The position numbers and the translations under genes were made by a program. Shown in pieces: positions 5,949 through 13,457 of a DNA stretch of 17,024 nt. The notes under the pieces were generated by a model, which was not told the origin of the DNA, ran no database searches, and saw only the letters and a program-made list of their open reading frames with translations. Position 1 is the first letter of the stretch. Each line of letters starts with the position of its first letter. The stretch is from NCBI GenBank assembly GCA_001275005.1, contig JWZX01002531.1, positions 1-17,024 of the forward strand. The letters are read 5' to 3'. The stretch comes from Chrysochromulina tobinii (lineage: Eukaryota > Haptophyta > Prymnesiales > Chrysochromulinaceae).

Positions 5949-8144
5949 ATGCAGAGGGTCCGCGACCCTCCATTCGGAGACGCGATGGCTGATAGCGCTG
6001 GCGCTCTGCGGGCCAGACTCGACGCGATCGCAGCTCGTCCACGCAGCAGTTTGGCCACGCAACAGCAGCCAGAGCCGGTGGCACGTGCAGGCTTCTCGAG
6101 TGCAAGCGTGCGGCCCTCCCAGGTGCGAAAGGTGCTGGCACAGGCAGCGCTACAGATGCACTTTCCGGAGAGCAGAGGGCCGGCCGGCCCCAACGGCTCC
6201 GGCTCCGAATACGATCGCCTACGCAGCACGCTGCGGCAGCTGAAGTTGGAGACCCAAGGCTCCGGGCTGGCTGCGGTGAGCCAGCAGATTCCAACGGAGG
6301 CCGAGACATTGCAGCTGGCGGAGCACGTGAACGCGCAGGTTCGCTCCGTGCAGCGCGCCTTCGGGCTGCTCGCCGACACGCTCGAGGACGAGGTGGGCAC
6401 CCTGCGCGCGGCCGACACGCAGCTGTGGGAGCAGCTCAAGGTACACGCCTCACAATTCGATGGGCTCGAGCCGCTTCGCTCAGAGCTCGAGAAGACGCGT
6501 GAGGCGCTGCGCAGCACGCAGAGCGCGTTCGAGGCGTACAAGAACGACGAGCACCCGACACTGTGCCGGCGCATCGAAGATCTGAGTGCCGAGCTCGCCG
6601 AGCAGAAGGAGATGATACGCCAGAACCAGCGAGGGGCCACGGAACGCGACGCCATCGTGGTCGAGCTTGGCGCACTGCGCCGGTGGCGAGCCGAGGTGAT
6701 CGAGCGCATCGAGGTGACAGAGCATCGCGTGGGCGTGGTTGAGCGCGCGATCCCGCCGCTGCCTCCGCGCATCGAAGAGCTCGAGGCGCGCCTCGCCAAG
6801 TACCTGCCGGAGCTGGTAGGTGCGGTGGATGCTGCTGCGCTGCGTCATCAAGGCATTGAGGAGGAGGCAGTGCGGATGGCGAGCGTTGTGGAAAGCTTGG
6901 GCGAGGCGCACGCGCAGGCGGTGCGTCGGCTGGACGACAAGCTGCGCCAGATGCGCAGCGAGGCGCGCGCGGACGTCGAGGCGCACGAGGCGCTCCTGCG
7001 TCAGGCGGCCGTTGAGCGCGAAGCGCACGCCGAGGCGCTGCGAGCGCTCGGGGAGGAGGCGACGAAGGCGAGGCACGAGGCCCGGGAGGAGGCCGACACG
7101 ATCGCGGCGGCGGTGCGCGCGAGCCAGGTGGCCGCGGCCGAGGCGAGCGAGGGGCATGATCGTGCGCTCGCTGCGCTCCGTTCGGAGCTGAGTGCGCTAC
7201 ATGCGGGGGCTCAGAGCGCCGCCGAGCGCGAGGCTCAAACCCTCGAGGCTGTGCTCAAGCTGCGTACCTCGCACAACCAGGTGTCCGCTTGGATGGAGTA
7301 CGTGCAGCGCGAGCTCGGCAACGTCAAGGGCAGCGTGCCGCCTCTCGAGGCGGCGCTACAGGAGGTGCGAGGGCCGTCCTGATTTTCCTCGCCCGATTTG
7401 GGGTCTCCTCGCCCTTTTTGGGATCTCCTCGCCCGATTTGGGATCTCCTCGCCTCCGGCTCCCTCGCCTCAAACCCCTGGCATCATGCTTGCGGCCCCGT
7501 GCGCGTGCGCTCGGCAGGTGAGCAACGAAGTGGGGTTCGTCAAGAAGGCACGCTCAGCCTGGCGCGAGGAGCTCGGCCTTCTCGAGAGCCGGCTCGCCGA
7601 CTTGGCGCGCACGGCCGAGCAGCAGGCGGCGGACAAGGAGACCAAGCTGACCGCGCTCAGTACGGCGCTGGACGGCTTCAAGTCCGAGGCGCGCGCGGCG
7701 TTCGAGGGAGTGCGGTTCTCGCACAACCGACTGCGCGAGCACATCGACGATCGTTACGCGAGCTCGGGCGGCGCCGCCGGCGCCGCCGGCTCCGGTTCTG
7801 GTACGCTGGGCGGCAACGGCGCGGCTGGTATTGGGAATGCGAGCAGCTTGGGCGGTGCCCACGGCGGCGCGCAGGTGCGGTTCGACCTTGGATCGAGAGA
7901 GGCGCTCAGTACGGCGCCAGCATTCCTCGCTACGCCCGGCGGGATCGGCGCGTGGTCCGCAGCGCGTGCCACCGGCGGCGAGGGCGGCGCTGCGGCGGCC
8001 TTGGGTATCGCAGCGACGCCCTCGCGCCCCTTCAGGCTGAATGGCTTCGGCACTCCGAGCCCCACAGCAGCCTCAGCACGGCTCGCTCTTCACCAGCCGT
8101 CCACGGGCACAAGGAACGAGCCAAGGCGCACATCCCCGGCGTGA
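5949..8144 (+). CDS. Long coiled-coil protein, two exons: 5949-7364 and 7518-8144
   Basis: Joining the exons gives about 680 residues. The start at ATG 5949 (MQRVRDPPFGDAM) is a choice; ATGs at 5718 and 5985 are in the same frame. After a disordered ~60-residue N-terminus, almost everything from about residue 80 is heptad-like, rich in Glu, Arg, Leu and Ala, broken at a Pro-containing hinge (AIPPLPPRIEEL). The coil continues across the splice junction: exon 1 ends LEAALQE, exon 2 starts VSNEVGFVKKARSAW, with the frame kept at phase 0. Exon 2 ends in a Gly/Ala/Ser tail of ~120 residues. There is no motor head, nucleotide-binding site or TM segment. A structural role in a centriole, flagellar base or cortical cytoskeleton is plausible but is inference. 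I do not recognise the family. Confidence 0.75.
7365..7517 (+). other. Spliceosomal intron (153 nt) with internal 20-bp repeats
   Basis: The donor GTGCGA follows GAG at 7364 and the acceptor CTCGGCAG precedes exon 2 at 7518, giving a GT-AG phase-0 intron. Without splicing, translation stops at TGA 7380-7382. With splicing, the coiled coil continues in frame for another 208 codons. The GTGCG donor start resembles introns reported for several GC-rich algae. The intron is pyrimidine-rich and holds three and a half 20-bp repeats. Confidence 0.85.
7387..7456 (+). repeat. 20-bp tandem repeats inside the intron
   Basis: Units at 7387-7406, 7407-7426 and 7427-7446 share the form CCTCGCCCGATTTGGGATCT with 1-3 substitutions, and a fourth partial unit starts CCTCGCCTCC at 7447. 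The array fills much of the front half of the intron and ends before the acceptor region. Confidence 0.85.
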
Positions 8145-8622
8145 GACGCGTCCGTTTCGCACACAGTCTTGCCTGCGCTTGCACGGCGAGTCGGTGAGTC
8201 GATGGGCCGTCGGTGCGAGACGAGATTCAGAGCGGGCGCAATCTATGCACCGCTGAGACGTCAGTCTTCAGGATGTTGTTCTAGTATGTTGGCCAAGTCG
8301 GGATACGCACACCGGGGGTGGAGGCGGACCAGGCGCGCCTCGCTTGCGGGGCTCGCTTGCCCGTCCGCCTTGCCTCGTGAGATGTAGGAAGCGAAGGCCG
8401 GCGCGCGCACGCCTATACCCGCCCAGTCCTGCTTCTGCTTTTTCCTTTAATTATTGTGACGAATCCCCGGACGCTGGAAGAGACGAAAGAGGGTGACGTG
8501 TGAAAGACCGTCGGCCGCTATGAAATGTGGTGTGAATTCTAAACATTGGCTGTGAATGTTCGACCTTCACGCTTGTTTGAGTTTGGTCTGTGCGTGTTGG
8601 TGTGTTGTGAATGAATTAAGTA
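8145..8622. other. Intergenic region between the coiled-coil gene and MTG1
   Basis: No gene is supported in these 478 bases. The middle holds an 8-bp inverted repeat (8322-8329 with 8363-8370) whose loop contains CTCGCTTGC twice. A T-rich stretch with TTTAATTATT follows near 8437-8457. Three TGTGAA hexamers (8499-8504, 8531-8536, 8551-8556) lie 65-125 nt before the MTG1 ATG, the first overlapping a TGACGTG bZIP-like word. This half is the likely promoter. Confidence 0.4.
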
Positions 8623-9993
8623 ATGGCGCAATGGCGGCACGCGCTCTCCTGGTTCCCGGGCCATGTGGCCGCAGCTTCCAAGAACATGGCCTCGCGTCTG
8701 AAGCAAGTGGACATCGTGATCGAGGTCCGAGATGCTCGAGCGCCGCGCTCGGCTGCTAGTTCGCTCATCGACGGCATCGTGAGGCAAGCTGCGCGCGCAG
8801 ACCGACGAATGATTGTCGTCAACAAGACGGACTTGATCTCCATCGATCATCGTCGTCGAATCGAGAGTTGGTTGGAGCAGGACCACCCCGGCGTCCCGCT
8901 CTTTTTTACCAGCGCGATGGATGTCACCGGGAAGAGCTCTGGTATCGATAGGTTGCTTGATGCTGCGATCGACAAGATGCGGCTGGTTGCGCCGCGGCTG
9001 TTCAAGCCATCGCTCGAGGAGGAAAGCTGGCCGGTGACGGCCGCGTCGCGTTCGATCTCTCAAGCAGCGTTAGCGGCCACGGGCTCGATCATCGCCTCTG
9101 CCGCTGCGACGTCGTTGCCGGTCGTGATGATGGTGGTCGGCGTGCCAAACGTGGGCAAGTCTTCCCTCATCAACGCCTTCCGACGCCTTGCCATGAAGCG
9201 AGGCAGGGCGGCACGAGCCGCCCAGATGCCCTCCCGGACGACAGCAGAGGCGATGGGTGCCGACCGACGCGCCTTGGCGCGCTCCGCCAAGCCCGCTGTG
9301 ACGGGCGCCAAGCCCGGTGTCACTCGACAGATGGATGGCTTCCAAGTGAGCTGGGACCCGCCCGTTTGGATGCTCGATACGCCTGGGGTGCTGACCCCAC
9401 GGGTGGATGGCGGCTGGGAGGCGGCGCTGCGCCTCGGAGTGCTCGATCTGATCAAGTACGACGAGAGCTCTCTCGAGCCCGTCGCAGCATACGCTCTCCA
9501 TCACATCGCACGCACGAGTGCCGCGCGGCTCGACCGGTGGCCCCGAGTCAGCGCGCTTGTGCATCGGACGTCTGGGCCCGATGCGGGACGCGACGGCGTG
9601 GCGGCCCTCGAGGCGCTCTCCGGAAGCGGTGCCGACGTCTTCGAGTCACGAGTCACGCCCGGCGCGCCCGGTGCGCCCGCGGCCGACCCTGCAGAGGTTG
9701 CCGAACGGCACGCTCGCCGCTTGCTGAGCGCCGTCGCGCTCGATTTGGGGATGACGCGGCGAGCGGCTGAAGTCTCCAGGAGTGAGAGGAGAGGGGCTGA
9801 GGTGCCCGACACGGCCAACGCGGCGCGCAAGGTCCTGGCGCTCCTCCGACAGGGAGAGCTCGGCCCGTTCTGCCTCGACCTACACCCACCCGACCTCGAG
9901 ACGCGACCGAGATCAAGGCCGAGATCCGATGCAGCGGCCATGAGCGGAATCGTAATTCGCAAGCCCAAGCGTGGAGTGAAGGAGCAGGCGTAG
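8623..9993 (+). CDS. MTG1: Circularly permuted GTPase, MTG1/YlqF family (organelle ribosome assembly)
   Basis: The 456-residue product carries the GTPase motifs in the permuted order G4-G5-G1-G2-G3. WFPGH, the family signature, is at residues 10-14; DAR follows; G4 is NKTD (67-70); a SAM-type G5 comes next; G1 is GVPNVGKS (173-180); G2 is the Thr in PGVTR (T234); G3 is DTPG (252-255). The C-terminal RQGELGPFCLDL resembles the end of MTG1 proteins. MTG1 and its bacterial relative RbgA/YlqF act in late assembly of the large ribosomal subunit. An in-frame TAA at 8617-8619 fixes ATG 8623 as the start unless an upstream exon exists. There is no obvious transit peptide, so mitochondrial or plastid location is unproven. 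Inserts between G5 and G1 (Ala/Ser-rich) and between G1 and G2 (Arg/Ala-rich) make it longer than bacterial homologues. Confidence 0.92.
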   Translation: MAQWRHALSWFPGHVAAASKNMASRLKQVDIVIEVRDARAPRSAASSLIDGIVRQAARADRRMIVVNKTDLISIDHRRRIESWLEQDHPGVPLFFTSAMDVTGKSSGIDRLLDAAIDKMRLVAPRLFKPSLEEESWPVTAASRSISQAALAATGSIIASAAATSLPVVMMVVGVPNVGKSSLINAFRRLAMKRGRAARAAQMPSRTTAEAMGADRRALARSAKPAVTGAKPGVTRQMDGFQVSWDPPVWMLDTPGVLTPRVDGGWEAALRLGVLDLIKYDESSLEPVAAYALHHIARTSAARLDRWPRVSALVHRTSGPDAGRDGVAALEALSGSGADVFESRVTPGAPGAPAADPAEVAERHARRLLSAVALDLGMTRRAAEVSRSERRGAEVPDTANAARKVLALLRQGELGPFCLDLHPPDLETRPRSRPRSDAAAMSGIVIRKPKRGVKEQA

Positions 9994-10233
9994 TGTATGA
10001 AGAGAAATGCGGCCTGTTCACAACCTTTTGGGCTCCTTTGTTAACAGCGAAACAGGACACAGTGAAGACCAGCGACCAAATGTTAGACACGCTCTGGGAA
10101 GCTTTTCGGCTGGCAATTTAACGTGAACGTGAACGTCCTTTTCACGCGGCGGACGTGTGCAGTGCCGCCCCTCTGCCCGCTCGCCTACCGACTTCCAGTG
10201 CATCCCAGCCGACGTTGCTCCTCAGTGGAGTCC
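9994..10233. other. Short intergenic region before RAD54B
   Basis: The 240 bases hold one TTCACA hexamer (10017-10022) and a GTGAAC direct duplication near 10123-10134. The RAD54B frame is open upstream from a GTG at 10123, but the first in-frame ATG is 10234, so the upstream part is treated as 5' UTR and promoter. Confidence 0.4.
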
Positions 10234-11878
10234 ATGCGCAAGTCCTTCGTCAAGCGCGCAGCACCGCTGCACGCCTCCGCGAACACCGTCTCTGCAGCAC
10301 CAGCAGCCGTGGCACCAGCAGCCGCAGCAGCACCCCGCTCCGCCTCTCCCGCTGAGACCACAGCGTCAGCATCCGTGGAGCACGAAGCCATCTACCGTGA
10401 TCCATCGAAGAAGAAGAATGGCTCGTTCGATGGTCGGCTCGCACTCGAGGGCACTCGTGCGACGCTCTTCGACGAGGAGTCCAAGCTCCTGGTGGCGCGA
10501 GCGCTCAAGAAGGACGAGACGGCCATCGTGCCCGGATCGCTCATCAAGATGGGCAAGTGGGAAGTGGAGGTGGGCGCTCTGTCAGCCGCAAGCACCGGCG
10601 CGGTCGCGACCGGCGCTGGCTCCGCGGGCGTAGCCGCCGCCGCGAGCGCTGCTGCCATTCGAGCACCGGCACGGGCTCCAGACGGCCTCTCAGCGCGTGC
10701 AGCCAGCTCGGTCCCAATGCAGCGACTTCGATCTCCGGCGGAAGCAGCTGCGCCGCCGCCGCCGCCGCCGCCCCGCCAGCCGCCCGGCGCCTTCCGCCCG
10801 CCGACGTCCTCATCGGGCGGCTTCCGCGCGCCGCCTGCCGCCGCGAGCTCCAAGCTGCCCGACGACGCCTTCGTGCTCAATCGTGAGGACGCCGACGCGC
10901 GGCCCGTGATCGTCGACCGTCAGCTTGCGCGCGCGCTGCGCCCGCACCAGCGCGAGGCCGTGCAATTCCTGTGGGATTGCGTCTCGGGGCGCCGCTCGGC
11001 CGGGCTGAGCGGCTGCATCCTCGCGCACTCGATGGGTTTAGGCAAGAGCCTCTCGGCGCTCACGCTCCTCTTCACGCTGCTCAAGACGGGGCCGACGGCT
11101 GCGAGCGAGCGCGCCGGCACGATCCGCAAGGCGCTCATCGTGTGCCCCGCCTCGCTGTGCAAGAATTGGGAAAAGGAGGTGAAGCGCTGGCTGCCGCAGC
11201 GGCTGCGCCCGACACTCCTCCCGCCGGGCGACCCTGCGTCGGCCGCCGAGGCGGTGCGCCTCTTCGCGACCGCGCCGCCGCAGCAGCTCCTCATCTTGAG
11301 CTACGAGGCGGTGCGCGCGCACGTGGACGCGCTCGAGACGGCGCCCATCGGGCTTCTCGTGTGCGACGAGGGGCACCGGATCAAGGCCGCCGCGGGCAAC
11401 CAGACGATCGACGCGCTCAAGCGACTGGTCCCGTCGCGCCGCGTCCTGCTGACGGGCACGCCCTTGCAGAACGACCTGTCCGAGTTCTGGACGATGTGCG
11501 ACTTTGTCAACCCGGGCGCGCTCGGCTCCCTCGCCGCCTTCTCGCGCGAGTACGCCACGCCCATCGCGCGCGGCCGGCAGCCGAATGCGAGCACCGCCGA
11601 GCGCGAGCACGCCGACGAGGCCATGCAGCGGCTTCGCGAGCTGACCGACCGCTTCGTGCAGCGGCGCGGCTCCGCCGTGCTCGCGGCGCTGCTGCCCCCT
11701 CGCACGGAGACGGTGCTGTTCGCACGGCTGAGCGCGGCGCAGGCGGCGGCGTACAAGCGCACGCTGCGCGAGCACACAGCGGCGTGCAACCCGCTGCCCA
11801 CCATCACCAAGCTTCGCGCCATCTGCGCGTGCGCCTCGGCGGAGGGCGACGGCGGCGAAGGTGACGGCGGCGAAGGTG

Positions 11879-11913
<35 letters not shown>

Positions 11914-13032
11914 TTCGACGCGTCCGCTGGCGTCAGCGAGGCGGCGGCGGTCAGCGCCAAGATTGCATTGCTCATGCAACTGCTCGCGCCCATCCGTGCA
12001 GCCAACGAGCAGGTGGTCGTCTGCTCAGGCTTCATGAAGAGTCTCGACGCGCTGCAGCGAGCGCTCACGGCGCGCGGCTGGGGCTCGCTCCGGCTGGACG
12101 GGAGCACGCCGCTCGCGCTGCGGCAGGAGCACGTCGACCGCTTCAACAGCCGCAGCTCGGACGCGTTCGTGTTCCTGCTCTCCACGCGGGCGGGCGGCAC
12201 GGGCTTCAACTTGATCGGCGCCAATCGGCTCGTGCTCCTCGACCCCGACTGGAACCCGGCCAACGACGAGCAGGCAGCCGCGCGCGTGTACCGCGACGGC
12301 CAGCGGCGCAGCGTGCACATCTGGCGGATGCTCAGCACGGGCACCGTCGAGGAGCGCATCTACCAGCGCCAGATCTTCAAGAGAGGCCTCAACGCGCTCG
12401 TCGACGAGCAGCCGGTGGGCGAGCACGCGCCGCCGTCGAACGATGCGGCCGTCTCGTCCTCGGCGGCTGCGGCGGGCGGCACCGGCAGCGGCGCCGGCGC
12501 CGGCCGGAGCGGCTTCTCGCAAGAAGAGCTGCGCGAGATCTTCACGTTTGACGAAGCGGCGCTGAGCACGACGATCGAGACGCTGCTGCAGCACGACATG
12601 ATGCGCCTTGGGCTGCTGACCGATGAGCGCGCATGGGTGGCTGGGCTGTCCGATCCGCTCCTCGCTCGCACCCTCGCCGACGACGCGGCGCTCCGCCGCT
12701 GCCTCTCATTCGCGTGCGATGCGTCGTCGCTCGAGCAGATCGCGCAGGAGGTGGGCGCGCGCTCTGCTCACGAGGACGAGGTCGACGACGAGGAGGACGA
12801 CGAGGAGGAGGGCGAGGGCCAGGATGCCACGTCGCTACCGCCTCCGACGCCCGAATCGTCCGTCGATGGCGACGGGGCGGGCGCTGCCGACATCGATGAG
12901 CTGGAGCTAGACGAGAGCGACGATGAGCAGCGTGCTGGCGCGGCGTCTGCAGTGGCGCCCATTGCGGCTGCCCCCAAGAAGCGCAAGCACGCCATCGTGA
13001 GCAGCGACGAAGAGGACGCGGATGCGGGATGA
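10234..13032 (+). CDS. RAD54B: RAD54B-like SNF2-family DNA translocase
   Basis: The product is 932 residues from ATG 10234. Such proteins are ATP-driven double-strand DNA translocases that work with Rad51/Dmc1 in homologous recombination. An N-terminal domain (residues 50-114, FDGRLALEGTR to GKWEVEV) resembles that of RAD54B/Rdh54. The helicase core follows: LRPHQREAVQFLWDCV, Walker A MGLGKS (K271), DEGH (378-381), LLTGTPLQND, DFVNPGALGSL (close to the RAD54B form), LDGSTP, GGTGFNLIGANR and motif VI QAAARVYRDGQ (680-690). YQRQIFKRGLNALVDEQ and the later EELREIFTFDE also fit RAD54B. The acidic C-terminus carries a probable nuclear signal PKKRKH (914-919). Oddities are HS for DE before MGLGK, loss of the usual CNHP motif, and a poly-Gly insert between the lobes. 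RAD54 proper is the alternative. Confidence 0.88.
11845..11913 (+). repeat. Gly/Asp/Glu repeat and poly-glycine insert in RAD54B
   Basis: GGCGACGGCGGCGAAGGTGA-type units pass into a GGC run encoding about ten consecutive glycines. The insert lies between the two RecA-like lobes, next to where other SNF2 proteins carry the CNHP motif. A flexible linker expanded by trinucleotide slippage is the simple reading. Confidence 0.75.
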
Positions 13033-13064
13033 AGCACTCCATGTCTGTCTGGTTGGTGCGGCTG

Positions 13065-13094
13065 CATCGAAGTGCGACCGCTGCCACTTCGATG
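13065..13094. terminator. 10-bp perfect stem-loop 33 nt after RAD54B stop
   Basis: CATCGAAGTG (13065-13074) and CACTTCGATG (13085-13094) are exact inverted repeats around a 10-nt loop CGACCGCTGC. The structure would form in the RAD54B 3' UTR. A role in 3'-end formation, RNA stability or protein binding is inference; eukaryotic genes do not normally use bacterial-style hairpin terminators. Confidence 0.45.
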
Positions 13095-13112
13095 GCCACT
13101 GGCGTGACATGG

Positions 13113-13130
13113 TGGGTCAGCTCTGACCCA
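13113..13130. terminator. Second inverted repeat after RAD54B stop
   Basis: TGGGTCAG (13113-13120) and CTGACCCA (13123-13130) are perfect 8-bp arms with only 2 nt between them, 18 nt after the first stem-loop. With so short a spacer the RNA would open at least one base pair, or the DNA could be bound by a dimeric protein. Its function is unknown. Confidence 0.4.
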
Positions 13131-13180
13131 TACTACTGTTCCGCCCTGTCCTGTCTTGCTTCCCGACGCCCGGTTCGAAG

Positions 13181-13340
13181 CCTTAAAAAAAGTGATTCGT
13201 AAAGCGAAGAACGTAACTATTCACGAAGTCTATTTCGCACGGCTACACTTAACAGTGATAAGCGCTTTTACTAGCGTAGGTTCCCCTATTTTGATACATT
13301 GCATCATAATTGCGTTACTCTCGACTACGATTCTCGATGG
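13181..13340. other. AT-rich patch between convergent genes
   Basis: About 64 of 160 bases are G or C by hand count. The patch includes TTAAAAAAA, TTTTGATACATT and CATAATT. A 3'-end processing zone serving both converging genes is the simplest reading. A decayed insertion is possible, but no repeat ends were seen. Confidence 0.35.
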
Positions 13341-13457
13341 CCCCGCCACTTCTACAAGGCAAGGAAGGCAGCAGTGGACGATCGGCAGGCAGGCAGGCCT
13401 GTGGCGAGATGCTTACCTTCATGGACGGCAAGACGGCCGGTTCGTCGAGATTGATTT

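Larger units (their letters stand above)
13033..13457. other. Convergent 3' intergenic region between RAD54B and the right-edge gene
   Basis: These 425 bases separate two genes that run towards each other. The RAD54B side holds two perfect inverted repeats (13065-13094 and 13113-13130). The middle, 13181-13340, is about 40% GC by hand count, far below the surrounding coding DNA, and includes a TTAAAAAAA run. Nearer the minus-strand gene there is a GGCA triplet repeat around 13384. No tRNA or coding region is supported. Confidence 0.5.

Noticed and set aside
7289-8197. 302-residue plus-strand open frame across the coiled-coil intron
   Set aside because: Arg-rich, no coiled coil or known domain; the spliced frame gives a continuous heptad pattern.
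10123-10233. N-terminal extension of RAD54B from a GTG at 10123
   Set aside because: No in-frame ATG before 10234, and the encoded peptide has no family similarity.
11038-12359. Long minus-strand open frames opposite RAD54B
   Set aside because: They are antisense shadows of a clearly conserved SNF2 core.
1264-13032. Plus-strand genes as a bacterial-type operon
   Set aside because: Gaps are 240-800 nt, no ribosome binding sites were seen, the products are unrelated in function, and one gene has a spliceosomal intron.
13173-13179. GTTCGAA resembling a tRNA T-loop
   Set aside because: The flanking bases (GCCCG and GCCTT) do not pair, and no acceptor or anticodon arm could be found.
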